Notes under the pieces: model-generated | What the model was told of the DNA's origin: nothing | Database searches by the model: none | Seen by the model: only the letters and a program-made list of their open reading frames with translations | Origin: Clostridium sp. AF15-31 | GTDB taxonomy: Bacteria > Bacillota > Clostridia > Lachnospirales > Lachnospiraceae | Direction of reading: 5' to 3' | Assembly (NCBI RefSeq): GCF_003461625.1 | Contig: NZ_QTXL01000005.1 | Coordinates: forward strand, 1 to 64,000 | Length of the DNA: 64,000 bases | Shown: piece by piece, positions 35,441 through 43,622 of the stretch | Numbering within the stretch: position 1 is the first letter of the stretch | Layout: each line of letters opens with the position of its first letter | Position numbers and translations under genes: made by a program

Positions 35441-36511
35441 TTATACATTCATCTGCTTAGCAACTTCTGCTGCGAAGTCTTCATTCTTCTTCTCCATACC
35501 TTCACCAACTTCGAAACGAACGAACTTAGCGATCTTAAGAGCAGGATTTACAGACTTCAGGTATGCTGCAACTGTCTGCTTGCCATCTTCAGCCTTAACA
35601 TATACCTGATCAAGAAGACAGATTTCCTTCATCTGCTTGGAGATACGTCCTTCAACAAGTCCTGAGAAGATCTTGTTGCCTGAGATCTCTTCCTTATCAG
35701 CACAAGCGATCTCTGCTAACTGAGCCTTAGCTTCCTTTGAAAGGAAGTTAGGTAAGAAGTTCATATTTGACTTCTTCTCTTCGTAGATAGCTACATCTTC
35801 TGCGCTCCATACACTGGCTACAGCCTTCTCGATCAACTTGGAAAGAACCGGCTTTGGAAGTGAGAACGGATCATTTAATGCACTGTCAATTGTGATCTCT
35901 TTCATCTTAGCAAGCTCATCTGCTGAAATCTCGTCTCTTGAGATGTACTGTGGGTTCATAGCTGCGATCTGCATTGCAATGTTTGTAAGTGCTTCCTTAG
36001 CTGCATCATCTGAAGCACCGTTACCGGCTACAAGAACACCGATTCTTCCGCCACCATGGATATAAGAAGCAACAACATCTGCTGTAACCTTCTCAAATCT
36101 TCTGATGGAGATTTTCTCACCAATCTTGAGAATCTTATCATCAAGATCAGCCTTCATATCAAGGATTGAAACAACGTCTTCGCCATCTCCAGCCTTTTCT
36201 GTATCTACTGTAAGTGCCTTATCTGCAACTGCCTGTACAAATTCCTGGAAAATTGCATTCTTTGCAACGAAGTCTGTCTCTGAGTTAACTTCAACAACTA
36301 CTGCTGTATTACCATCAATTGCAACCTTAGCGATACCTTCTGCTGCAATTCTTGCTGCTTTCTTCTCAGCCTTAGCTGCACCACTCTTTTTGAGTACTTC
36401 CACAGCGGCATCCATATCGCCGTTTGTCTCTGTAAGTGCTTTCTTACAATCCATCATACCAGCACCTGTGAGTTCTCTTAACTCTTTTACCATGCTTGCT
36501 GTAATAGCCAT
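35441..36511 (-). CDS. tsf: Translation elongation factor Ts
   Basis: Exchanges GDP for GTP on EF-Tu. N-terminal UBA-like domain (MAITASMVKELRELTGAGMMDCKKAL) followed by VEVNSETDFVAKN and the C-terminal GLVEGRISKQMKEICLLDQ. At 356 residues it is about 40-50 longer than most clostridial EF-Ts; the extra segment lies around residues 215-275, between ISADELAKMKE and KIFSGLVEGR. ATG at 36511 has GGAGG eight bases upstream. It forms an operon with rpsB. Confidence 0.96.
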   Translation of the reverse strand: MAITASMVKELRELTGAGMMDCKKALTETNGDMDAAVEVLKKSGAAKAEKKAARIAAEGIAKVAIDGNTAVVVEVNSETDFVAKNAIFQEFVQAVADKALTVDTEKAGDGEDVVSILDMKADLDDKILKIGEKISIRRFEKVTADVVASYIHGGGRIGVLVAGNGASDDAAKEALTNIAMQIAAMNPQYISRDEISADELAKMKEITIDSALNDPFSLPKPVLSKLIEKAVASVWSAEDVAIYEEKKSNMNFLPNFLSKEAKAQLAEIACADKEEISGNKIFSGLVEGRISKQMKEICLLDQVYVKAEDGKQTVAAYLKSVNPALKIAKFVRFEVGEGMEKKNEDFAAEVAKQMNV

Positions 36512-36552
36512 CGTAATAACCTCCAAAATTCTAGTATTTATATTCTAAAATA

Positions 36553-37290
36553 TTACTCTTCTACTGCTGCATCCTCATCTGCAACTTCTTCAGCATCTGT
36601 TGCATCAGCACCCTGCTGAGCTTCGATAACTGCATCTGCCATCTTTGAAACAATAAGCTTTACAGCTCTGATAGCATCATCGTTACCAGGAATAACATAA
36701 TCTAATTCTTCCGGATCACAGTTCGTATCAGCAATACCTACAAGCTTGATTCCAAGTGAATGAGCTTCCTGGATACAGATTCTTTCCTTCTTAGGATCTA
36801 CAACGAAGATCATGTCAGGAATTTCCTTCATTTCCTTGATACCGCCAAGGTTCTTCTGAAGCTTCTCCATCTCCTTCTTGATCTGGATAACTTCCTTCTT
36901 AGGAAGAACATCAAATGTTCCGTCAGCTTCCATAGCTTCGTACTTCTTAAGAGTAGCGATTCTTGTCTGGATTGTGCTGAAGTTTGTAAGCATACCACCT
37001 AACCATCTCTCGTTTACATAGTACATACCGCAACGCTCTGCTTCACTCTTGATTGAGTCCTGAGCCTGCTTCTTTGTACCAACGAAAAGAATCTTTCCAC
37101 CATTTGCTACGCAGTCACCGATTGCATTGTAAGCATCGTCAACCATTCCTACTGACTTCTGAAGGTCGATGATGTAGATACCATTACGCTCTGTGTAGAT
37201 GTATGGCTTCATCTTAGGGTTCCATCTTCTTGTCTGGTGTCCGAAATGTACACCTGCTTCTAATAACTGTTTCATTGAAATAACGCTCAT
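36553..37290 (-). CDS. rpsB: 30S ribosomal protein S2
   Basis: Start [25 protein letters not shown] is the S2 hallmark, with [18 protein letters not shown] and the central coiled coil. The C-terminus is acidic ([12 protein letters not shown]). ATG at 37290 with GGAGG eight bases upstream; a short open frame extends to 37305. First gene of the rpsB-tsf pair. Confidence 0.97.
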   Translation of the reverse strand: MSVISMKQLLEAGVHFGHQTRRWNPKMKPYIYTERNGIYIIDLQKSVGMVDDAYNAIGDCVANGGKILFVGTKKQAQDSIKSEAERCGMYYVNERWLGGMLTNFSTIQTRIATLKKYEAMEADGTFDVLPKKEVIQIKKEMEKLQKNLGGIKEMKEIPDMIFVVDPKKERICIQEAHSLGIKLVGIADTNCDPEELDYVIPGNDDAIRAVKLIVSKMADAVIEAQQGADATDAEEVADEDAAVEE

Positions 37291-37413
37291 TTTTTCTACC
37301 TCCATGGTTATATTCTTCTGCTGATCTCTCTTTCACCGAGTCACCCGAGCTATAGGCACCACTTCAGGAATCAACCAGCATGTATATTATTTTTATGAGC
37401 CTGCTATATACAA
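37291..37413 (-). promoter_or_regulatory. rpsB promoter and 5' leader
   Basis: Minus strand: TTGTAT (37408-37413), 18-base spacer, TAATAT (37384-37389), then a leader of about 85 bases before the S2 start. In the leader GCTGGT near 37373-37378 can pair (with one G-T) with ATCAGC near 37320-37325, enclosing a Gly-rich region. An S2 autoregulatory element is possible but I cannot match it to a known motif. Confidence 0.4.
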
Positions 37414-37442
37414 GCCCACACACGAAATTGATAATAACACAA

Positions 37443-37472
37443 AAAGAAAGTGCATGCAAGCACTTTCTTTTT
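37443..37472. terminator. Intrinsic terminator after the MltG-like gene
   Basis: Perfect 11-bp stem AAAGAAAGTGC (37443-37453) with GCACTTTCTTT (37460-37470), loop of six bases, A and T runs on both flanks. On the minus strand it lies about 115 bases after the stop at 37586. Confidence 0.8.
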
Positions 37473-37585
37473 ATAATCTCATGTCACTTAACAGTTCCAT
37501 GTCTTTTTCGCATTATGCTGGTATGTGCGAGCACATTCCAGCGCAATGCTCATTATCTCATATTTTGTTTTAATTCATGCTATAA

Positions 37586-38212
37586 CTATCGTCCATCTCT
37601 CATAATGGTGATCATCTCATCGTAGGTTTCATCACCCTTGAATGTGAAAGTTCCACACATCAGTTTCATGGAATTACCGGAGCTTACAAGGTAATCATAG
37701 AAATCCTGTACACTGTCTACCATTCCGATATCATATAATGCCTGAGAGATTGCCTCTGCATACATACCCGGCTTGATCGTAATCGAACCACCCTTTTTCT
37801 TTTCTTCTGTAGTTGTCTCTGTCGTAGCTTCCGTAGTTGTTTCTGTCGTCGTCTCTGTCGTAGCTTCCGTAGTTGCTTCTGTTGTAGCTTCCGTGGTTGC
37901 CTTGGTTGTACTTTCGGTTGTGGCTTCCGTGGTTGCCTTGGTTGTATTTTCCGTTGTGGTTTCCTTTGTCGCCTCTGTTGTAGCTTCCGTCGTTGCCTTA
38001 GCTGCATCCTCTTTTGTCGTTTCCGTTGCAGTCTCTGTCGTTTTCGCTGATTCAGTAGTTTCTTCTGATGCAACAACTTCTACCGCATCTCCTTTTGACG
38101 GATCATTCTTCTTTGTATCTGCAAAGCTTCCGGACTTAATTCCAACCATCATAACGAGCGCACCAATGATAAGTCCAAAGCCTAATCCTCTGAAAAAATA
38201 TTTTTTCTTCAT
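37586..38212 (-). CDS. Membrane-anchored protein with Thr/Glu linker and MltG/YceG-like N-domain
   Basis: 208 residues: a basic start, one membrane helix (about 8-26), a Thr/Glu/Ala-rich repetitive linker (about 50-140) and a C-terminal domain (about 142-206) starting ITIKPGMYAEAISQALYDIGMV and ending FKGDETYDEMITIMRDGR. This last part resembles the LysM-like domain at the front of MltG lytic transglycosylases, but the catalytic domain is absent. It may recognise peptidoglycan or be a remnant or regulator. It follows the DUF6115-like gene by 36 bases. Confidence 0.75.
   Translation of the reverse strand: MKKKYFFRGLGFGLIIGALVMMVGIKSGSFADTKKNDPSKGDAVEVVASEETTESAKTTETATETTKEDAAKATTEATTEATKETTTENTTKATTEATTESTTKATTEATTEATTEATTETTTETTTEATTETTTEEKKKGGSITIKPGMYAEAISQALYDIGMVDSVQDFYDYLVSSGNSMKLMCGTFTFKGDETYDEMITIMRDGR
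37798..37999 (-). repeat. Tandem Thr/Glu/Ala coding repeats
   Basis: Imperfect short repeats encoding runs such as ATTEATTEATTE, on the + strand seen as recurring gtagcttccgtagttg-like units. They form the linker of the MltG-like protein and are likely to vary in number between strains. Confidence 0.75.
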
Positions 38213-38248
38213 ACTGCCGTTTCTCCTATCGTATAAAACAATTTCAAT

Positions 38249-39361
38249 TTACTGCTTCTGATTCTCAATATTTTTAATGATCACCTTGGTTTCACCAACA
38301 CCGATTCCAAGCTGGTTCGCGATCTCCATAATTCCAAATCCCTGCTTGTAAAGCTCTGCCACTTCTTCATCGATATTTTTCTCATCATCCCAGATTTCTT
38401 CCGGTGCAGGAGCTTCTTTCTTTGCCTCCTGTGCACGATTCTGATTTCTGTTTGTTCTGTTCTTCTTGCGATTCTTCTTTCTGGAACGGTTGCCTCCCGC
38501 CGGCTGTTCTGTCTTCTGTACAGGCTCAGTACCGGTTGCTTCTGCGACTGTTGTTTCTTCTGTAATTTCGGTTGCTTCTGACTCAACAGCAGGCTCTTCT
38601 GCTTTCTTAAAGGCAACAACATTGGATTTTTCTTCTGCCGCTTCTTTCTCGGCTTCCTCAGCAACAGCTTCTTCTGCAACAGCTTCCTCTACTTCTTCCT
38701 TTGGTTCCTCCGCATCATCTTCTGCCGTGTTCTCTTCAACATCCTGTTCCGGTACAGTTTCGGTTATATCACCATTTGCAACTGCATCACCGGAAATAAC
38801 TGTCTCCGTCTCACTTGCCTCTAATGCTCCGAGAGAATTCTCATCCGGCTCTTCTTCGATTTCTTCTGTCTGCTCATTTTCTTTGGGAGCTTCTTCTGTC
38901 TGCTTCTCTTCCGAAACAGCTTCTTCAGCCTGTTGTTCTTTTTCTTTTGCGATCTCTTCTTCGGTTTCCTTTACTTCCATTTCAAGAAGTTCTTCATAAG
39001 TAACCGCTTCCGGTTTTTTCTCTGCATCCGGATTATATTCTTCATAGGCTTCTGCAAGGCTCTGATTGATATAATCGATCATCTCCTTCTTTGCCTTTTC
39101 AGACAACTTGGATGCCCATTTTTCAATCTGTTCCTTCAGTTCCTTTTCTGTCTTCTTGCGGACATCTTCGCTGTATTCATCTAACGATGTCTTGCTCTGC
39201 TCAAGAAGAGAATCACATAATTCCGTAATCTTTCGTTTTAATTCTTCTGAGCTTTCATTATATATCTCATCTTCCTCTTTAAAATCATGACTATCCAGAA
39301 TAAAAAAGCTTACACCTACAACTGCTACGCCAACTAATAATGTTATGATTGGTAATATCAT
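38249..39361 (-). CDS. DUF6115-like membrane-anchored protein
   Basis: 370 residues: one N-terminal membrane helix (about 2-22), a coiled coil (about 35-110), a long Glu/Ala/Thr-rich acidic region (110-280), a basic RNA-binding-like patch (NRSRKKNRKKNRTNRNQNR) and a conserved end resembling a short helix-turn-helix, YKQGFGIMEIANQLGIGVGE. The ends resemble SwrB of Bacillus, which sits at the end of the flagellar operon next to codY. No flagellar genes are present here. It lies between codY and the MltG-like gene on the same strand. Confidence 0.72.
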   Translation of the reverse strand: MILPIITLLVGVAVVGVSFFILDSHDFKEEDEIYNESSEELKRKITELCDSLLEQSKTSLDEYSEDVRKKTEKELKEQIEKWASKLSEKAKKEMIDYINQSLAEAYEEYNPDAEKKPEAVTYEELLEMEVKETEEEIAKEKEQQAEEAVSEEKQTEEAPKENEQTEEIEEEPDENSLGALEASETETVISGDAVANGDITETVPEQDVEENTAEDDAEEPKEEVEEAVAEEAVAEEAEKEAAEEKSNVVAFKKAEEPAVESEATEITEETTVAEATGTEPVQKTEQPAGGNRSRKKNRKKNRTNRNQNRAQEAKKEAPAPEEIWDDEKNIDEEVAELYKQGFGIMEIANQLGIGVGETKVIIKNIENQKQ

Positions 39362-39385
39362 TTCTTTACTCTCCTTTGCAAAATT

Positions 39386-40150
39386 TTATACGGCTTTTAA
39401 TTCGTCAAATACAACATCATTCAGAACCTTAATATAAGTTCCCTTCATGCCTGAGGATCTTGCTTCTATAACACCCGCACTCTCAAACTTTCGAAGTGCA
39501 TTCACGATTACGGAACGGGTAATTCCGACCCGGTCTGCAACCTTACTTGCAACAAGGATTCCCTCATTTCCATCCAGTTCCGAAAAAATGTGCTTGATCG
39601 CCTGTAATTCTGAAAATGATAAAGTACTGATTGCCGAACGCACGATTGCGATCTTACGATCTTCTTCTGCATTTTCTTCATTTAAAGCCCGCATCATCTC
39701 AAGTCCTACAACCGTCGTTCCGTATTCCCCGAGAATAATATCATCAATATCATACTGTGCATCCAGCTTATACAGAAATAACGTTCCAAGCCGTTCTCCT
39801 GCTATATCAATTGGAAGTAGAAGTCCCTGATATTTCTCTATGTTATCACTGTCAAATCCGAGCGTAGTCAGATTTACATTTTCCTTTGTTGACAATACAA
39901 GGAGAAGTCTCTCATTCAGCATACTGTCGATCAGCAGACCGACCTTATCCTCGATCAGTTCATGGATCTCAGGTATATCTTCACGGTTCTTAATTCCCAG
40001 AACCTTACCTTTTTTACTGATAACCAGTACATTTGATTTTAAAATATCACTCAAAACATCACAAATATCATTAAAAACAACCTTATGCGAGTTGTTATTG
40101 TGCAATAATTTGTTGATTTTTCGTGTTTTATCTAATAATTGAACACTCAT
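39386..40150 (-). CDS. codY: GTP- and branched-chain-amino-acid-sensing regulator CodY
   Basis: Global nutrient regulator of low-GC Firmicutes. It has an N-terminal GAF domain (MSVQLLDKTRKINKLLHN to about 150) and a C-terminal winged helix with the almost invariant ASKVADRVGITRSVIVNALRK and SSGMKGTYIKVLN. The length of 254 residues is normal. ATG at 40150 with GGAGG seven bases upstream. Likely targets nearby include the acetolactate synthase gene at 63.3 kb, by analogy with other Firmicutes. Confidence 0.97.
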   Translation of the reverse strand: MSVQLLDKTRKINKLLHNNNSHKVVFNDICDVLSDILKSNVLVISKKGKVLGIKNREDIPEIHELIEDKVGLLIDSMLNERLLLVLSTKENVNLTTLGFDSDNIEKYQGLLLPIDIAGERLGTLFLYKLDAQYDIDDIILGEYGTTVVGLEMMRALNEENAEEDRKIAIVRSAISTLSFSELQAIKHIFSELDGNEGILVASKVADRVGITRSVIVNALRKFESAGVIEARSSGMKGTYIKVLNDVVFDELKAV

Positions 40151-40198
40151 TTCTGTTCCTCCGTATGTAAAATACAAAAAAGTTGTTTTTGCATAAAA

Positions 40199-40227
40199 AA
40201 TCTACACTATTTGACATTCTATCACAA
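40199..40227 (-). promoter_or_regulatory. Possible codY promoter
   Basis: Minus strand TTGTGA (40222-40227), 17-base spacer, TAGATT (40199-40204), about 50 bases before the codY start. Confidence 0.45.
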
Positions 40228-40326
40228 TGGTCATGAGATAACAATAGCCTTTCCTGTCAAACGAGAGATTTAATATTTAAAAACAACTTTTTTTATATGG
40301 CAGGCCGGACAACTTCATCCGATCAC

Positions 40327-42408
40327 TTATGCCTGTTTTTCCTTTTCGGTATTATCTCTGGAATATCCACAGTTTTCTGCTGAACAAAGTAACTTATTAC
40401 CCTTTTCAACCATATAACTGCCACATACCGGACATTTTTCCCTTGATGGTTTCGCCCATGACATAAAATCACATTCAGGAGCATTGATACATCCATAGTA
40501 TCTTCTGCCCTTTCTGGTCTTCTTTATTACTATGTCACCTCCACACTTTGGACAAGGAACTCCTGTCTTTTCAAAGAACGGCTTCGTAAATTTACAGTCA
40601 GGGAAGCCCGGACATGCAAGGAATTTACCGTGTGGACCATACTTTACGACCATATTGCGTCCGCACTCGTCACACACCTCATCCGTTACTTCATCCTCAA
40701 TCTTAATGGACTGCAACTCACTCTCGGCTTTCTTAACCGCCGCATCGAGATCTGGATAGAAGTTTCTTACTACAACTTTCCATTCGATAGCACCCTCACC
40801 GATCTTATCGAGAAGGGACTCCAGATTCGCTGTAAAATTCACGTCGATAATAACCGGAAATGCCTGTTCCATAATCTGATTCACGGCTTCTCCCAGTTCT
40901 GTTACGTATAATTTCTTATTCTCTTTTGTGATATAACGACGATTCAATATTGTTGAGATCGTCGGTGCATAAGTACTTGGTCTTCCAATGCCAAGCTCCT
41001 CTAAGGTTCTTACCAGAAGTGCTTCTGTATATCTTGCCGGCGGCTGTGTAAAATGCTGCTTCTCGTCAAAATCTTCTAATTTTAACAGATCCCCTTCATT
41101 CAGATCCTTAATTCCCGCAATATGCTCACTCTTCTCGTTGTCCACATTATAAACCGTTGTAAATCCTGCAAATGCAATCTTTGATACTGAGGTCTGGAAC
41201 CGATAGCCTGCTACTTCTGCCTTTACGGTCTTAATGCTGTATACTGCCTCTGCCATCTGGCTTGCAAGGAAGCGGTTATAGATCAGCTGATACAGACGGA
41301 ACTGTTCTCTGCTTAACTGATCCTTGATAGCTGCCGGTGACAGTGTGATATCCGTCGGACGGATTGCTTCATGCGCGTCCTGGATCTTCTTACCCGGTTT
41401 GTCTGCCCGAGGTATTCCCGCTGTATAATCTTCTCCAAAATTCTTTATGATATAATCCTTAGCTGCTGCTGCCGCTTCATCCGATATTCTGGTAGAATCC
41501 GTTCTCAGATAAGAGATCAGACCGATGGAACCTCTGCCCTTGATCTCCACACCTTCATATAACTGTTGTGCGATACGCATCGTTTTGGATGTCGCAAAGT
41601 TCAGCTTGGAGGAAGCTTCCTGCTGCAACGTACTGGTTGTAAATGGAAGTGGCGCTTTCTTATGACGCTCACTGTCCTTGATCGATGCGATCTTAAAAGA
41701 CTGCTTTCCGATTGTTTCTATGATATGATCCAGTTCCGCTCTGGAAGATATTTCTTCCTTATCGCTCCCATTTCCCATGTATTTGAATTCAATGCTTTTC
41801 TTGGCCTTTTCCGGTGCCAGCATAGCAGAAAGTGTCCAGTATTCCTTTGGAATAAATTCATTGATCTCTTTTTCTCTGTCACAGATCAGCTTTAATGCTA
41901 CAGACTGTACACGTCCGGCACTTAAACCTCTCTTAATCTTTGCCCAGAGAAGCGGACTGATCTTATAACCAACCAGTCTGTCCAATACACGTCTCGCTTG
42001 CTGTGCATCCACAAGTGCCATATCGATATCGCGTGCCTGCTTAATTGAATTCTTTACTGCATTTTTCGTAATTTCATTGAAGGTAATTCGCTTGTACTTC
42101 TTATCATCCAGTTTCAGTGCTTTTGATAAATGATAGGAGATTGCTTCTCCCTCACGGTCGGGGTCAGTTGCGAGGTACACTTTGTCAGCTTTCTTTACTT
42201 CTTTTCGAAGCTGTGCAAGTATATCTCCTTTTCCTCTGATCGTTATATATTTCGGTTCAAAATCATTATCAACATCAATGCCCATCTGGCTTTTAGGCAG
42301 ATCACGCACATGACCATTCGACGCAATCACTTCATAATTACTGCCCAAAAACTTTTTAATCGTCTTGGCTTTCGCCGGAGACTCTACAATAACAAGATAT
42401 TTAGCCAT
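40327..42408 (-). CDS. topA: DNA topoisomerase I
   Basis: Relaxes negative supercoils. MAKYLVIVESPAKAKTIKKFLG and DPDREGEAISYHL form the TOPRIM domain, the catalytic Tyr is in SYLRTDSTRIS, and the C-terminus carries zinc-ribbon motifs (CDECGRNMVVKYG, CPKCGGDIV, CPVCGSYM). About 693 residues. ATG at 42408 has AGGAAAG upstream; the open frame to 42525 reaches into dprA and is probably not translated. Confidence 0.96.
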   Translation of the reverse strand: MAKYLVIVESPAKAKTIKKFLGSNYEVIASNGHVRDLPKSQMGIDVDNDFEPKYITIRGKGDILAQLRKEVKKADKVYLATDPDREGEAISYHLSKALKLDDKKYKRITFNEITKNAVKNSIKQARDIDMALVDAQQARRVLDRLVGYKISPLLWAKIKRGLSAGRVQSVALKLICDREKEINEFIPKEYWTLSAMLAPEKAKKSIEFKYMGNGSDKEEISSRAELDHIIETIGKQSFKIASIKDSERHKKAPLPFTTSTLQQEASSKLNFATSKTMRIAQQLYEGVEIKGRGSIGLISYLRTDSTRISDEAAAAAKDYIIKNFGEDYTAGIPRADKPGKKIQDAHEAIRPTDITLSPAAIKDQLSREQFRLYQLIYNRFLASQMAEAVYSIKTVKAEVAGYRFQTSVSKIAFAGFTTVYNVDNEKSEHIAGIKDLNEGDLLKLEDFDEKQHFTQPPARYTEALLVRTLEELGIGRPSTYAPTISTILNRRYITKENKKLYVTELGEAVNQIMEQAFPVIIDVNFTANLESLLDKIGEGAIEWKVVVRNFYPDLDAAVKKAESELQSIKIEDEVTDEVCDECGRNMVVKYGPHGKFLACPGFPDCKFTKPFFEKTGVPCPKCGGDIVIKKTRKGRRYYGCINAPECDFMSWAKPSREKCPVCGSYMVEKGNKLLCSAENCGYSRDNTEKEKQA

Positions 42409-42489
42409 GTACTCTTTCCTTTCCTGTTCGTTTAAACGACACAAACTATACACCATTTTTTCCTGCCATGCAAGTGAATATTTTATTAC

Positions 42490-42504
42490 AATTTTCTGAA
42501 AAAA
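42490..42504. promoter_or_regulatory. CodY-box-like site upstream of topA
   Basis: AATTTTCTGAAAAAA matches the published CodY consensus AATTTTCWGAAAATT at 13 of 15 positions. It lies about 85 bases before the topA start, in the dprA-topA gap. Confidence 0.4.
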
Positions 42505-42521
42505 TGCCCCGGATTCTGTTT

Positions 42522-43622
42522 TCATCCCTGTGTAACAGCAAAATAATACCGTACCGGCTGCCGAATTATTCCTTTTCTTTCCATATCAAATAACGCTGTC
42601 AGGATTCTTGCAGGAGGCTGATCCACGCGGGCACAGATTTCCTCTATATGCAGCACTTCCCGCCCCATACAGGCACATATCTTCTGTTCCAGAGCGGTAA
42701 GCCGGCTGTCCTCGCGAAATTCTGCTTTCCCTGCTGCAAGGATCCTCCGTTCAAGTTTTAAATCCTCCACAATATCCTCAGGATCCGTCACAAGCATAGC
42801 CCCCTGCCGGATCAGATGATTGCAGCCCTCACTGTTTCTGTCTCCAATCCGTCCCGGAACTGCATACACCTCACGCCCCTGTTCCAGCGCCTGATCGGCG
42901 GTGATCAGAGATCCGCTTTTCTTCTGTGCTTCTACAACCAGCACCCCTTTTGCAAGTCCACTGATGATCCGGTTCCTAAGTGGAAATCTCCATGCCGCAG
43001 GCTCTATATCCAACCCATATTCTGACAGGATCACACCCTGATGCCCAATCCGTTCAAACAAATTGTAATTTTCCTTCGGATAACAGATATTGATCCCACA
43101 ACCTAGTACTGCAACTGTAAATCCATTTTCTACATTGATTGCCGCACGCTGGGCGGCGCCGTCGATTCCTGCTGCAAGTCCGCTGATAATACCAGTCCGA
43201 TATCCTGCAAGCACAGAAGCAAACTGCTCCGCCATCTCTTTCCCATATGCGGAGGCCTTTCTTGCACCTACGATCGCTATACCGGTTCTGTCTGTTTTAA
43301 GCGTCTCCACACACCCCTTTGCATACAGCAGAAACGGACAATCCGGAATTTCCCGCAGGACTTCCGGGAAATAAGGATGTCCTGGATATATATATGTAAT
43401 ATTCCGCTCCTTTAGTCTGTTTTTATAGACGATTATTTTCTTTTCATCCCGTGTGCACAGGATCCGTTCACTCTGTTTTTCTGTCAACGTTTCCCGAAGC
43501 ACATGTTCTGGAACATTCCACAGTTCTTCAGGTCCTCCAAAATAATCAAGGATCCTGCCAAGTGCTGCATTCCCCATATCCGATATCATCCCCAGCCACA
43601 GCCTTATAAGATCATACTCCAT
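42522..43622 (-). CDS. dprA: DNA processing protein DprA
   Basis: Loads RecA on incoming single-stranded DNA. The Rossmann-like core is clear: GIAIVGARKASAYG, SGLAAGIDGAAQRAA, VAVLGCGINICYPKENYNLF and SGSLITADQALEQGREVYAVPG. A C-terminal winged-helix DML1-like domain follows. 366 residues. Its start overlaps the yifB stop by 11 bases. The yifB-dprA-topA order is standard in Firmicutes. Confidence 0.95.
   Translation of the reverse strand: MEYDLIRLWLGMISDMGNAALGRILDYFGGPEELWNVPEHVLRETLTEKQSERILCTRDEKKIIVYKNRLKERNITYIYPGHPYFPEVLREIPDCPFLLYAKGCVETLKTDRTGIAIVGARKASAYGKEMAEQFASVLAGYRTGIISGLAAGIDGAAQRAAINVENGFTVAVLGCGINICYPKENYNLFERIGHQGVILSEYGLDIEPAAWRFPLRNRIISGLAKGVLVVEAQKKSGSLITADQALEQGREVYAVPGRIGDRNSEGCNHLIRQGAMLVTDPEDIVEDLKLERRILAAGKAEFREDSRLTALEQKICACMGREVLHIEEICARVDQPPARILTALFDMERKGIIRQPVRYYFAVTQG

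Noticed and set aside
37798..37999. Short repeats as a possible array or satellite
   Set aside because: They are in-frame Thr/Glu codon repeats of a protein stalk.
38466..38999. Ser/Ala-rich open frame on the + strand
   Set aside because: It is the antisense image of the Glu/Ala-rich region of the DUF6115-like gene.
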